A stretch of 64,000 bases of DNA from Cannabis sativa (taxonomy: Eukaryota > Streptophyta > Magnoliopsida > Rosales > Cannabaceae), in NCBI RefSeq assembly GCF_029168945.1, contig NC_083603.1:5394001-5458000 (forward strand). Direction: 5' to 3'. A model generated the notes under the pieces. The model did not search any database. It was not told where the DNA came from and worked only from the letters and a program-made list of their open reading frames with translations. This document shows positions 32,200 through 44,011 of this stretch, piece after piece (positions within the stretch are counted from its first letter, which is position 1; every line of letters starts with the position of its first letter). Made by a program: the position numbers and the translations under genes.

Positions 32200-33513
32200 C
32201 TATCCTTCATTTCTTGTATTGCGTAGCCTAAACTTGTTCAAGAGGTTGCATCCCTGCAATATCATGAAAAACATTATAAGCTCTGATTTTAATTTCATTT
32301 GAAAATAAAAGCAAACATTAGACATTGACGTGTTTACCTCATTTTCTTCTTCTTTGTTTGCATCTGGAATTAAGGTCAAGTCTTCTATATGAGAAATCTT
32401 ATCCCAATCTTCACCTGTATTCCTTTTGCATCTCTTCAATAACATGGGACAGGAATCAATATATAACAGATTCAAAGTGGTGAGGCTTCGAATTCCTTCA
32501 GGGAATGATGTCAGATTGGGGCAGTCATATAACCAAAGACTCTTAAGTGATTTGAGGTTGTTGATCCACTCTGGAATTGTTGTTAGACTATCACACTTGA
32601 AAACTTCAAGTTGTTGTAAGCTTGTAAGATGTTGGATACCCCTAGGAAGAACAGTCACTATATTTGGCAACTTACAGAGTCCTAATGATTGGAGTGTTAC
32701 ATTTAGAGCTTGCCACATAGAGTCATAATCATCACTTATCAGCATGTCCCCTAACCTCTCACATCTTGAAATCCACAAACGTCGAAGTGATGAGAGATGT
32801 AGAATACCAGGACACAAATCCTTCAATTTAGGACAACCATCAATATGAAAGCGACTGAGACAAGCAAGGCTCTTGAAGGAGTCTGGAAGACATTCTAGAT
32901 CATCAATGTCTGTTAGATACAGCCTTTCTAATTTGGAGAGAGGTGAGAAAGAAGGAGTTGTTAGATACATCATCCTCATTCTTAATGTCTCTTCTAATGG
33001 CTTCCAACTAGTCTTGTTCAGCTGCAATTTTCCTTCCAAACGTGGGTAAAGTGGCATGCAAGTCAGCTTAGGACAATCACGTATAGTTAATTTTGAAAGA
33101 GAAGGGAGATAATAAGGCAAGGAAGTGTGATTATCTTCATTTGCATTTGCATTTGCATCAAAACAAGAATGGTCAACTTCAATCTCTCTCCACCATCCCT
33201 TTAAATTAGGCAAATCCAACAACTCAAGTGTCTCTAGAGATGGCAGTAATGTTGTTGTTGAACCAACCAAGTCTTCACTGACACTATTAGTGTTGGATAT
33301 GTACTCTAAACATATCAACCTCTCAAGTTTCAAATGCTTGAGACACTTGAATTGATTCAATGGAACCAGATACTCACATTTTGCACAATCTTTCAAAGTT
33401 AACTCCACCAGATTAGTAAGTGATAAGAGCCATCCGGAGAGCTTAACACCCCCATAATTTGTGAGCATTAGATTCTGAATATTTTGGTGTGGCTGAAGAC
33501 CTTCTAATGACAT
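32200..33513 (-). pseudogene. NLR-3, C-terminal LRR part (separated from the rest by the gypsy insertion)
   Basis: Continues NLR-3 from the target site GACAT (33509-33513), starting SLEGLQPHQNIQ and ending RNTRNEG-stop at 32200. It comprises the C-terminal LRRs (LDDLECLPDSFKSLACL type) and an 84-bp GT-AG intron (32254-32337) before the last exon. Nine bases are missing at the start of the last exon compared with NLR-4, without loss of frame. The first 30 codons of the apparent ORF up to 33603 are gypsy LTR sequence. It is not a gene on its own. Confidence 0.9.
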
Positions 33514-34382
33514 TGTTGTTACTAGAATTTCACAACACCAAGAAGTGTAATTTAGCTGGTAAAAGATAGAATTGTTTGGGAGATGATAAATGCGAGTATT
33601 CAACCTAAAACGGCGAGTACTCCAATAGGAATGCGATAACAGACAATAAAGCTGGAAAAAATACAGAAGACAATGAAATATAGTGGTTCAGTCAGATTTT
33701 GTTCTGCTTAGTCCACTGTAGCAAGGGATTCGTAGGTGCATTTTCATGGTGGATCACCCCTTTATATACAAAGCAGGTGCCCAATCGGTTACATGAGGAT
33801 CACATTTATTGTTAATCCATTATTTACACATTGAATTGCCATGATTAAACTCAGACAACGTTAACATTAATAAATATATGACAGTTACTGAACTCATCAA
33901 CGTATGCGTCCTTCGCATCTGCGAGTTGACCGTTCGTGTTCCGTCTGTTGAGTTCGTAGGGTCGCACGTACGTTTGGAACGTCTGCGTCCTTAGGTGATT
34001 GCTCGATACGGACGTCGCATGCTGAAGTTGGTAGCATCTGGACATGCGAACTTACACTGGTCCGTTAGGGCTATTGGGTCATTGGGACCAAAACTGCATC
34101 ATAGGGCATTGGCCTCTATACTTGCCGCAGAGGTATAGAGGGAGGTACTCGCACATGTTCTGACATATGCGAGCTGGGTCTACCCTGTATGATGAGGATT
34201 ACAGTTATGCGGTATGAATTAAGTCGCATCCACGATACCTCGCTGGTTTTACCCTGGGCGAGGTCTAAACTTCGAGAAGTCTCCCCTGGACATTTCAGCC
34301 TTCACTGGAAGTCTGGATACACGTGTCCTTCAAAGAGGGGTCTGGTCTCGAGTTTCTAAGTGAGAGAAATCTCACTATAACA
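33514..34382 (-). repeat. Gypsy-1 3' LTR (869 bp)
   Basis: Ends TGTTGTTACT / TATAACA as seen on the plus strand. TATA box on the minus strand at 33761-33770. It differs from the other LTR in my reading only around 33689-33703, a short patch with one indel. Confidence 0.93.
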
Positions 34383-34624
34383 CATGCCCCTAGTTTCGCG
34401 ATGTGACTTGAGCGGTCACTGTGGGAAACTACTGCTCGAGAGACAGGTGAAAGGTTGTCACGAGGAGGTGACCTTTTGATTGTCCCATCGAGGGTTTCGA
34501 AAAATGACGGCTGTAATGATTAATTTTCATTATCTCTAGGATGCCACGTCACGAAACTCTTCGGTTTTCGTGTAGGCGTGGCCATAGCTGGCCGTTGGAT
34601 TGGGCGACCTTAGGCATTCTGGTT

Positions 34625-35638
34625 GCCACGTGTCACAATCCCAATAAATAAGGGATAGGGGTATTTAAACGCTTTGATACGAATCAAATATCCCGTTTTT
34701 CCCTCCTTTCTCTTAACTTCTCCCCAGTATATACAGCCCAGAAAAAAGAAATTCATTCCAACTTTTCTGTCATTTCCCACCGCATTTTCATTCTCAGAAG
34801 TGATCGAGAACAACCGCAGGAATCGAAACTAAAGGTTAGCTTCTAAACCCCTGCATTTTCGTTTTCTGCATTTTGAAAAAAAAAAATGTGTTTCTGGTTT
34901 TGGGTGCTCATGGAAAACTCTTTTTAGGAAGGTATGCTAGTGGGTATTTATGTGTTTTGGTAAATGATACTGGGTAATACTCATAGTGTAGGGCCTGTAA
35001 ATTGACATAATCGCAAAAACTCGATCGCATCGATTCACGTCTTCGAATGCTCGCGGATATTCGGATGAACAATTTGAATACTCGCGAGGGCTCGGTCGAA
35101 CAACTTGAATAATCGCATGTTTCCAAACTTATTTCTGTTTAACTGTTGATTAGACTTTTTAGGATCTTTTCGTGTCGCGGGCTGAGTGGTAAGAGTATTA
35201 ACTGCCTTTTCAAATGGTGGGTGTGTTACAGTATTCTAATGGCCATATACGCGATTATATGTCCCTTGAGATACTGTGATACGCCCAGCCATTTGTTGAC
35301 GTGCGCTAGTACTCGAATGATCGTACTTTTTGGTTGGTAGGTTGTCTCGAAACGGTGGGTGTCTCCCAGTAACTTCAGGGTTATGCTCGAAAATGCATAC
35401 TTCTTGAGTCACTGGGAAACTCCCAGCCGTTTCTGGAGGTACACCGCACAACCAAGGATGCGTGAATTACTCGCCCAAAGATAGTTACGTTTCTTCTCGC
35501 ATATCGATAGAAGGGTCAGTTTTCGCACAGAGTCTGACTTTCTTGTTGAATGCGACTTTTATAGTTTACTGCGGGTGAGATCACTTATCTTTATCTTTTC
35601 ACACATTCATCACGCTGAAAAGATCTTGTATCTTTCAG
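34625..35638 (+). promoter_or_regulatory. Promoter and 5' leader intron of the gypsy-1 antisense gene
   Basis: A G-box CACGTG (34627-34632) and a TATA-like TATTTAAA (34662) precede a leader exon that ends 'aaag' at 34834. A GT-AG intron 34835-35638 ends 'tctttcag' directly before the ATG at 35639. The arrangement looks like an independent plant promoter reading against the retrotransposon. Confidence 0.5.
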
Positions 35639-37721
35639 ATGAGCGATCTATCGGATAGCCAGCAGCTCGGATCAGGAGGTCGCGCCTTTGACGGGGAATC
35701 GGACCAGGAGAGGGACAGTTTTCTCCCTACGGACATCTCCGAAATGGAGGCCGCGGAGATAGAGTTAGGTCCTATGTCTTCTGTGGAGATCGAGAAGATG
35801 GTACGGGAGCTTACCGAACCTGGGGCAATCGATATCCGAGATAGTGAATCCACAGTGTCAGCTCGCGACTACCTCATCCGTACGAGGCAGGCTCCTGACA
35901 TCGAGGTCGAGGAGGTGGAGGAGGGATGGACTACTCCAGCCCGCGAGTCAGGTGGGGAAGAAGAGGAAGCGGAAGGGAGCGGGACGGACTCGGTTGACGA
36001 CTCCCAACTGAACGAGCCTTTCTCATGCGAAGACCTAGTCTCGCGAGTCGTCAAGTCTGACTTCACCACTTTCGTGAGGTTAAATCTGTTGCGGCTTGCG
36101 TTTCAAAGTCCCAAACCCTCTCAGAGAGCGCATCTTCCGTTCACCAACCCTGCGATCATCCCTACGGAGGACGTGGTCATTTCAATACCCATTCTTCGAT
36201 GTGGTGTAACAGTCCCATTTCATCCTTTCGTCGCAGCCATTCTTAGACGCTACGACGTATCGCCTTTTCAGCTAACACCCAACAGTTATCGCACTGTTCT
36301 AGCCTTCTATGCGATGTACATGGAGTACGCCCATAGAGCTCCGTCAGTAGAGGAATTTAGTTATTTTTATGACATAAAGAGCGTGGGCCTTCATAACGGC
36401 TTCTTTTGCTTTAGTAAATGGGCGACTTCTGAAATCAACGGGGTTGAGGGGATGGTTTCGAACATGGGTGATTGGAAGTCAAAATGGTTCTACGTTTTTA
36501 AGGTTCCTGGGATCAGAACCGACTTTAATCGCAGACCCGCATGTCGCATATTTGTTGACTTAGATAAGGTTTGTTACTCGTTTTTCGAGATCTTTTGCTA
36601 ACTCGTTCTTTTGTTGTCATCGCAGATAGACCAGCTCGACCAACGCTTAACGCTCATAAAAAGGGGGTAGCTGAAATTCTTGGGAGTCTTCCGGTACAAG
36701 ATCGCGACTGGCGATTGCTGTGTACGACTGCCAAATTGCGAGAACACAAACTGATCCCTGAGAACGCGAGTCTTCAACGGGAGCCAGTATATAAAGAACC
36801 ATCTGAGAGACAGCAGGAGCGGATAGATAAACGGCTTTCCAAGCAAACTCCTCGAGAAACTTCAGGTAACTCGTCCTTTCGCCATAACGTGATGAGTAGT
36901 GTCGTGATTTTTTTTTTACTTATCTGTCTTTTATGCTCGCAGACATGACTTTCCTGAAGTCTGCCCCTGTCCTGAAGATCAAGCAAAAGGGTGGGACACC
37001 GGCATCTTCACCAGTCGTCGCACAGAAGAGGAAGAGCGATGTGATGACTTCGCTCGCTGCAGATTCCTCCAAGAAGTTGGCCAAGACCGCTCAGGATAAG
37101 GGGAAGAAGGTTGTCATTGATTCTCCGGTTCGCCCTCGCGACTTTCTGGCTATGCAGGAAAAATTACTGGCCGAGATTCCTTATGAGGAACTTGTTTCTC
37201 GATCAACTGAACTGGCCGCACAATCTGTGGCTTTGTTTATGAAAGCCGTGGCCACGCCTTCGAAGGAAACTGACTCGCTGAAGAGGCAGAACGCCCATTT
37301 TCAGGAAAACATAAAGAGGCTGAAGCAGGAGGTGGCCAAGATGGAGGAACTTCACAAGGAGCTCGAGGAAGTCAACAGGGCCAAAGAACAGTTGGAGCTC
37401 GAGCTCAAGAAGTCGCAGGACACGATCGCTGAGATGGCTCGCGACTTAGAGGCTGAGAGAGAGAGTGGGAAAAAACAGTATGATCAGGCTGTGTCTGATT
37501 ATATTTATACTACTCTCTCTAAGGTCCCTGACTTCGACTTCTCGCTGCTTGGAGATGAAGCTGCTGAAATGGCTGAAGCCTTTCGCTCGATGTCTCCTAC
37601 CCGGACTCAAGGCAACCTTCCAGATGAAATCGAGGGAGCGCAGGCTGAGGAGGTCGAGAATGAAGTTGTGAGCAAGATCGTGGATGAGGCTGCTCCTGAT
37701 GAGACTACTCCCGCTGTTTGA
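35639..37721 (+). CDS. Gypsy-1 antisense accessory gene (PF04195 'putative gypsy type transposon' family), introns present
   Basis: Exon 1 (35639-36568) starts MSDLSDSQQLGSGG, has an acidic region, then VPFHPFVAAILRRYDVSPFQ and GFFCFSKW, the hallmark of the plant 'Transposase_28' family; its biochemical role is unknown. Intron 36569-36625. Exon 2 (36626-36865) starts IDQLDQRLTLIK, then needs one more base in an A5G5 run (36657-36667) to reach VAEILGSLPVQDRDW. Intron 36866-36942 is in phase. Exon 3 (36943-37721) encodes DMTFLKSAPVLKIK, a basic patch and a long coiled coil (residues NAHFQENIKRLKQEVAKMEE onward), ending DETTPAV-stop. The product would be about 650 residues. It runs opposite to gag-pol, tail-to-tail with the integrase, as reported for extra ORFs in Tat-group elements. 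Function in the element is unproven. Confidence 0.7.
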
Positions 37722-38088
37722 TTATTTTTTATCTTAGTTTTACTTTTGTTTCGCTGTTTTGTTTTTTTTTTATATATGCGGTACGCGGGTACTCGCACTT
37801 TGTACTTAAAGAATTTCCTCTTACTTTTTGGACAAATTTCTATCCACGCGGGGATAGTATGCATTTTAATATTTACGACTTTGATCACAACTTGGTGTGA
37901 CCGCGATTATATATATATATATATATGCGACTTTAATTACAAATTGGTGTAACAAAGTAGAAAAAACTTAACAGGCACTTTTATTCAAACAATCAGTAAT
38001 ACATGCGGGTATACATGCCCCTATACTTAGGAATTATATTGAATAATAAATGTCTAAGTATAAGTACTCGAATCAAAGGACGCGAATA

Positions 38089-39387
38089 TTACTGATAATA
38101 GAATTTCAAGCTCTCGCTATTCCATGCTCGTGGGATCGCGGTCCCATCGAGTGTTGCGAGTCGATAAGTGGCATCACCAATTTGATCTGCGATCATGTAC
38201 GGTCCTTCCCAATTGTCTCCGAAGACTCCGTGGGATTGGACTTTGGTGTTTGGCATTACTTTTCTTAGGACCAGGTCCCCTACTCGCAGAGGTTTTATCT
38301 TAACCTTCGAGTTAAAGTACCTTGCAGTTCGTTGTTGATAAGCCGCGTTTTGTAGTTGTGCTTTATCACGCTTTTCTTCTAAAAAATCAAGGTAAAGCAA
38401 CTGATTCTCGTTGTTCTGCGAGATATCCAAAGCGTCTCTGCGCAAGGATCCGGCCCCAACCTCTACTGGCAACATGGCCTCGCACCCATAAGAAAGTGAG
38501 AAGGGTGTTTCGCCAGTTGTAGATCGAGGGGTTGTGTTGTAGGACCATAAAACTTGCGGTAATTCATCCGGCCATGCCCCTTTGCGATCTTGTAGTTTTC
38601 CCTTTAGGGTATGCTTAATTATTTTGTTGACTGCTTCAGTCTGTCCATTACTCTGCGGGTAAGCGACTGCGGAAAAGGCTTTTTTAATCCCCAAATCATC
38701 GCATAGCTGCCGCATTTCTTTACAGTCGAACTGTTTTCCATTATCTGAAATGAGCGTATGCGGGATGCCGAAACGGCAGATGATGGAAGTGTAGACGAAC
38801 TCGCGCAACTTCACTGCGGTGATAGTCGCGAGTGCTTTTGCTTCAGCCCACTTTGTGAAGTAGTCAACTGCGACTACAGCGTATTTGACTCCGCCTTTTC
38901 CCTTGGGTAACTCGCCAATTAAATCAATTCCCCATATCGCAAAGGGCCAGGGACTCGTGATAGAAAGGAGGTTACTCGGAGGCTTGTGCGTGTAGGTGGC
39001 TATTCGCTGACATCTATCACACCTTTTTGCAAATGTGAGGGCATCTTGTCGCAGTGTTGGCCAGTAATATCCTTGCCGCATTATCTTTAAGGCAAGGGAA
39101 TTACCTCCAGTATGATTGCCACAAATTCCCTCATGTACTTCTCGCAGTATATAACCGCATTCTTCACCACTGATACACTTGAGAAGCGGTTGACTAAAAC
39201 TTCTGCGATACAAGCTCTGGTCATATATCACATAGCGGGCTGCTCGTTGTCGCAATTTCCTTGCTTCTATTTTATCATTAGGTAAGACCCCCTTGTCGAG
39301 GTATGCGACAATAGGACTCATCCAGGTAATTTCCTGAGCGTCATCGATCTCCATGATTGCTTCTCGATCTATGGTTGGATGTGACAA
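38089..39387 (-). CDS. Gypsy-1 integrase region
   Basis: An open frame of 432 codons. It has the zinc-binding HHCC (HEGICGNH ... CDRCQ), the catalytic triad D (WGIDLIGELP), D (LISDNGKQF) and E (NGQTEAVNKII), and a C-terminal domain with GDLVLRKV and WEGPY. Integrase inserts the cDNA into the genome. It is the 3' end of pol; its apparent start MSHPTID is inside the polyprotein because a one-base deletion near 39447 separates it from RNase H. All catalytic residues are present. Confidence 0.9.
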   Translation of the reverse strand: MSHPTIDREAIMEIDDAQEITWMSPIVAYLDKGVLPNDKIEARKLRQRAARYVIYDQSLYRRSFSQPLLKCISGEECGYILREVHEGICGNHTGGNSLALKIMRQGYYWPTLRQDALTFAKRCDRCQRIATYTHKPPSNLLSITSPWPFAIWGIDLIGELPKGKGGVKYAVVAVDYFTKWAEAKALATITAVKLREFVYTSIICRFGIPHTLISDNGKQFDCKEMRQLCDDLGIKKAFSAVAYPQSNGQTEAVNKIIKHTLKGKLQDRKGAWPDELPQVLWSYNTTPRSTTGETPFSLSYGCEAMLPVEVGAGSLRRDALDISQNNENQLLYLDFLEEKRDKAQLQNAAYQQRTARYFNSKVKIKPLRVGDLVLRKVMPNTKVQSHGVFGDNWEGPYMIADQIGDATYRLATLDGTAIPRAWNSESLKFYYQ

Positions 39388-39401
39388 TACGTCTACCGGA
39401 A

Positions 39402-41173
39402 TTACGTCGAGTAACTCGGCTTCTCTGGTGGAGGCCAGTCGGGCCAGGCGTACGCATGGGCATTTTGAGTACGCGGTACTCGAGATATAACTACATGTTT
39501 GAATTTCTGCATGATTTCACGGACGATGGCTAAGTATTTAACCAATCTTCCGCCTCTCGCTAAGTATTCTCCACTTACTTGACATACCACGATTTGAGAG
39601 TCGCTAAATGCTTGTAGGTATTCGACTTTCATCTCGAGGGCCAATTTCAGACCTGCGATTAAAGCCTCATACTCGGCCTCATTGTTAGATGCAGAGAATC
39701 CGAAACGCAGAGCAGCGTGTACCTTGAAATTGTTGGGACTGATTAACAATATTCCACTACCAGAACCTTCATTATTTGAGGCTCCATCGACATACAATGT
39801 CCATACGTCTTTGCCTGTCATGACGACGTCATTTCCACCGTCTATAACCGCTATCTCTGTTCTTGGTAGCTCAAGTATAAAATCTGCGAGGGCTTGCCCC
39901 TTGATCGCAGTTCTTGGTTTATACCTGATATCGAACTGACTCAATTCCATGGCCCACTTCAATATTCTCCCCGATGCCTCTGGCTTCGCTAAAACTTGCC
40001 TTAAGGGGAAGTTTGTCAGAACTTTGATGCTGTGAGCCTGGAAATAAGGTCGCAATTTTCTTGACGATATTATTAAGGCAAAGGCTAGTTTCTCCATCTG
40101 AGGGTAACGTGTCTCGGCGTCTAGTAATCGCTTACTGACATAGTATACAGGGTGTTGATGTCCTTGGTCCTCGCGGACAAGTACCGAACTGACCGCATAC
40201 TCGGAGACGGCTAAATAAATTGACAAAACCTCGCCGGGCAACGGTTTTGATAGAATTGGAGGTTGCCCCGTATGCGTCTTTAACGCCCGAAAAGCCCGCT
40301 CGCACTTCTCATCCCATTGGAACCTCTTGTTACCCTTCAAGATCTGAAAAAACTCTTTACACTTGTCAGAGGATCTGGATATGAAGCGGTTTAAAGCCGC
40401 AACTTTGCTCGTGAGGCTGCGAACCTCCTTTGGCTTAGTCGGTGATGGCATTTCTACCAACGCTTTAATCTTCGCAGGATTGGCTTCTATTCCTCGTTGA
40501 TTTACCATAAAACCGAGAAACTTTCCGGAACCTACCCCAAAGACGCATTTTAAGGGGTTCAGACGCATCTTATATCTTCGCAATATGCCGAACATGGCTT
40601 GTAGGTGCGTGATATGGTCCTTCGCATGTTGCGACTTTACGAGCATATCGTCAACATATACCTCCATTGTCTTTCCAATGAGGTCTGCGAACATCATATT
40701 CACTAGCCTTTGATAAGTCGCACCTGCGTTTATTAAACCAAAGGGCATTACCTTATAACAGTATAGTCCTCGATCAGTAATGAACGAGGTATGTTCTTGG
40801 TCAGGTTCGTACATCGGGATTTGATTATATCCCGAATATGCATCCATGAAGCTTAAAAGTGCGTGACCTGCAGTGGCATCGACAAGCTGGTCAATGCTAG
40901 GAAGAGGAAAGCTGTCTTTGGGACATGCTTTGTTCAAATCAGAAGTCAACGCAGTACGCCATGAGCCATTGGGCTTTGGTACGAGTACGGATTGGCTAAC
41001 CGGTCGGGGTAAAATGACTCCCGTATAAAGCCGCAGGCAAGGAGGCGGTCGACTTCTTCTTTCAGCGCTAGGTACCTCGCGGGGTCCATTTTGCGGCGCT
41101 TTTGTCGGACACCTCGCACTTCGGGGTCAATGTTCAAGCGATGACACATGACCTGTGGAGATATCCCGACCAT
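39402..41173 (-). CDS. Gypsy-1 reverse transcriptase and two RNase H domains
   Basis: The RT N-terminus is in one frame (41173-40946: MVGISPQVMCHRLNIDP, then DRLANP) and the rest in another (40949-39402), with small deletions at 40989 and 40949. The core motif is MEVYVDDMLVKS. The classical RNase H follows (REDQGHQHPVYYVSKRLL) and a second, archaeal-type RNase H (WTLYVDGASNNEGSGSG, NNEAEYEALIAGLKLALE, FSDSQIVV). The duplicated RNase H is diagnostic for the Tat group. A lost C at 39447 in the segment after 'QNAHA' shifts the frame before the integrase. Confidence 0.9.
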
Positions 41174-41341
41174 ATCTCGATTGTATCTTCCGCGGCTTGG
41201 GCTGCGGCCGTGTGATCAAGGATTCTCGGATCCAAGTCTGGTTTGTCTATATGCGGTACCTCTTCGATCCGAAGGATCTCCTGGCGAGGTGGTGGTGCGT
41301 CCAAAAGGTGGATAACGTTCACCGTCCTTTTTCTGCGAGCT

Positions 41342-42566
41342 TTACATTGCGTTGTAACATTCTCGAGAGTCAGATTGGACTCCCCTCACTGATCCTACTC
41401 CAGAAGGAGTGGGGAACTTCATTGTTAGATGATAGATCGAAGTTACGATCTTCATCTCCTTTAGAATCGGCCGTCCAATCACGGCGTTGTATGCCGAATA
41501 TTGATCAATTACTGCGAAGTCGGCCATCGACTTGGCAGTTATCGGCGATTCCCAAAGTGATTGGGAGTTTGATCATCCCCCTTATGGCTATGACATCTCC
41601 CGTGAAGCCATAGATGCTCGATGTCATGGGCCGCAAATCTTTTTCTTGTAGCCCCATTTGTTTGAAAGCTTGGAAATTCAGTAAATTTACTGAGCTTCCA
41701 TTGTCGACCAATATGCGATGGACGTTATCTCCACCTATATTGGCAATTATTACAAGTGCGTCAGAATGCGGGTGGTGGACCCATCTCGCATCGCTCTCCA
41801 TGAAGACAATGTCCTCGCAGTCTCTCTTGAAGAGCTTCTCTGGCCGTTCACCAAGATTGTTCACATTGGTAAGCGGCTTTTCCTTGGCTTCTCTGGCATA
41901 CCGTTCTTGGGATTTGCGAGAGTCGCCCGCGATGTGTGGTCCTCCAATTATAGTCAAGATATTGCGAGGTGCTCTGTGAGCCACTCGCATTCGATTTTCT
42001 CCTTTGTCATCCGCTCGGGGATGACTTTCCTCGTTTCTTCTATACTTATCGAATTTTCCCCGTCCGATTAATTCTTCAATCTCATCCTGCAAGACCCAAC
42101 ATTCAAGGGTAGTGTGACCGATATCCTTGTGGTACTTACGTAACTTCTTGGGGTCTCTTCGGTCGCGATTTCCCCTGATGGGGGGCGGCTTCTTGAAGAC
42201 GCCGTTCCTTTCCTCAACCGCATAGATGTGGTCTCGAGGGACGGCGAGTTCAGTATAGTTGACGAAGCGAGGTCCTCCTTTTCTTTTGGGCGAGGACTCC
42301 TTTTTAGGTGGCGACTTAGCCAACTTCGGGCTCCGCGGTTTGCGTGGACTGCGTCTTCTGGGGCTTCGGCCCCTGGAATTCTTTCCTCGCGGACTGCGGG
42401 ATCGCGACCGCGGTATGGGTGATCGCCTCTTGTTCTTGCCCTTTTCCAATTCCGCCGTGGAGTTCTCGATTCTCTTATGAGGTTCGGCCATGGCGAAGAA
42501 TTCTACCAAGGATTCTCGGCCTTCGAGCCTCAGCCTCTTTCCAGAAGTCGGTTCTTGGCAGGACAC
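41342..42566 (-). CDS. Gypsy-1 gag C-terminus and protease
   Basis: The frame 42566-41505 has an SR-rich basic region (RSPIPRSRSRSPRGKNSRGR), the segment YHKDIGHTTLECWVLQ typical of gag in this group, and an aspartic protease with ILVDNGSSVNLLNF as active site (variant D-N-G-S). It continues after another frame change as VIDQYSAYNAVIGRPIL (41342-41527), the linker to RT. The protease would process the polyprotein. An A-run difference at about 42540 separates this frame from the upstream gag frame. Confidence 0.85.
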
Positions 42567-43949
42567 CTGTTATTAACATGCACACAAGCGAAGACTCGGG
42601 AGCCTTCTCAACTTTCGTTACCTCAGCGTTAAAACGCTTGAAATAATTCTGCAAAGACTCACCAGATTCTTGCTTGATGTTTGCCAAAGTCGTATAGGGT
42701 GGCCTATACGTCATCGTGGCCTGGAAGTGTGTGAGAAATAGATCGACGAAGTTCTCCCATGTCGATATCGATGCCTCTGGCAATTGGGTGAACCAGTCAT
42801 GGGCATTCTCTTCAAGCGTAGCCGCGAGAATGCGACACTTCGCGAGTTGCGGCACCTGGTCCACTTCCATTATGGTGTTAAATTTCTCTAGGTAGTCTAA
42901 TGGGTTAGATGTACCTTTATACTTGAGGGATTCAGATAAACGGAATCCCTTTGGAAGTTGGGCCTGTCGCACTTCTGCGGTAAATGGAGAGGTACCGTGC
43001 AGCTTGTATACGGGTTTACGCTGCTGTTCGAGCATTTTCAAAGCTTGCAGAAGCATACTTTGATCGATTCCTCCTGTCGCAGGAGGTGGAGTCGCTACAA
43101 CAGTGGGGCTCGCAGCCACTGCGGCAAGGTTGGAAGGGATGTTAATCCCTGTGGTCGCGATCGGCGCGATAGGCGGGTTGGCAAGCCGCGTTGACACCCC
43201 GATCGCCCATATGGGGGTCATGGAGTGTCTCCGTGTTGCGCGGGCCGGCGGAGCGCGCCCTAAAGACAGCATTGAGATGATCACGCATCACCTCGGTGTA
43301 CACGGTAGCGTCCTCCCTGCTGTGTTTGCACAGAGCCGGACCTCGTATATCTGCTTGGAGTGCGGTTATGCGAGGATGAAGAGGCTGATTCCGCATCGTT
43401 ATCTCGAAGATGACGACTGCGAGGATTGCGGCGCTCGGGATCCTCGTCGGTTCGCGTGCTTTGGTTAGGCACCCTTGCATATTGATCTCTCGACGTCGGG
43501 TGATTCAAATCCAAGATTTCAGGATCAGTTCTTCGCTCCCTGCGTACACGGTTAGTTTGACGTCGAGAAACTGTTACCTGAGGGTTTTCATTATGAACGG
43601 CAGGGACCCGAGGAGGGTGTCGAGCGCGACTCTGTCCGTCTACCTCGGCTTGTAGTGCTCGCAGTTGATCCTGGATTGCAGCGTATTGATCAGTCGTGAG
43701 CTGGACCATTCCTTCGGACACGACCGCCGGGGTGACAGGGGGAAAGTGCATGGTTGCCGGCGGTGTGGATGTGCCTCCAGCTTGAGGACCAGTTGTTTCT
43801 GGAAACAGGTTGAGTGGTCTGATGTTGCTCCTTCCTACCCCGCCGTTGATGACGTCTACAGGCGGCACTCCGGTTCCAGGCAATGGTACGTTCATCGTTC
43901 CAATGTTGATGGATTCATTGTTAGCTCTGTTAGCGTGATTTCCAGCCAT
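42475..43949 (-). CDS. Gypsy-1 gag, broken into two frames
   Basis: The N-terminal frame (43949-43281) starts MAGNHANRANNESIN, 60 bp inside the element from the primer site, and is of low complexity. The second frame (43284-42475) carries the Retrotrans_gag domain: YKGTSNPLDYLEKFNTIMEV, ATLEENAHDWFTQLP and ESLQNYFKRFNAEV. It forms the capsid of the cytoplasmic particle. The frames disagree between about 43300 and 43200. Confidence 0.85.
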
Positions 43950-43991
43950 GTTGAGTAATGTTCTTTGAGGTAAATAAAATCTTACAATCGT

Positions 43992-44009
43992 TTCCCACAG
44001 ACGGCGCCA
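43992..44009 (-). promoter_or_regulatory. Gypsy-1 primer-binding site
   Basis: Minus strand TGGCGCCGTCTGTGGGAA, two bases inside the 5' LTR; TGGCGCC-type sites are usual in plant Tat/Athila elements. Confidence 0.9.
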
Positions 44010-44011
44010 AA

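Noticed and set aside
32200..33603. A separate LRR-only gene
   Set aside because: The target duplication GACAT and matching halves show it is the C-terminal part of NLR-3 cut off by the gypsy; its first codons are LTR sequence.
33851..34045. 64-codon minus-strand frame, repeated at 44348-44542
   Set aside because: Lies inside the gypsy-1 LTRs, no other support.
37909..37926. (TA)n run as a functional signal between the convergent gypsy-1 genes
   Set aside because: Simple repeat; nothing links it to termination beyond its position.
41614..43958. Plus-strand frames of 70-150 codons opposite gypsy-1 gag and protease
   Set aside because: Shadows of the GC-rich coding strand; unlike 35639-37721 they have no family pattern or splice structure.
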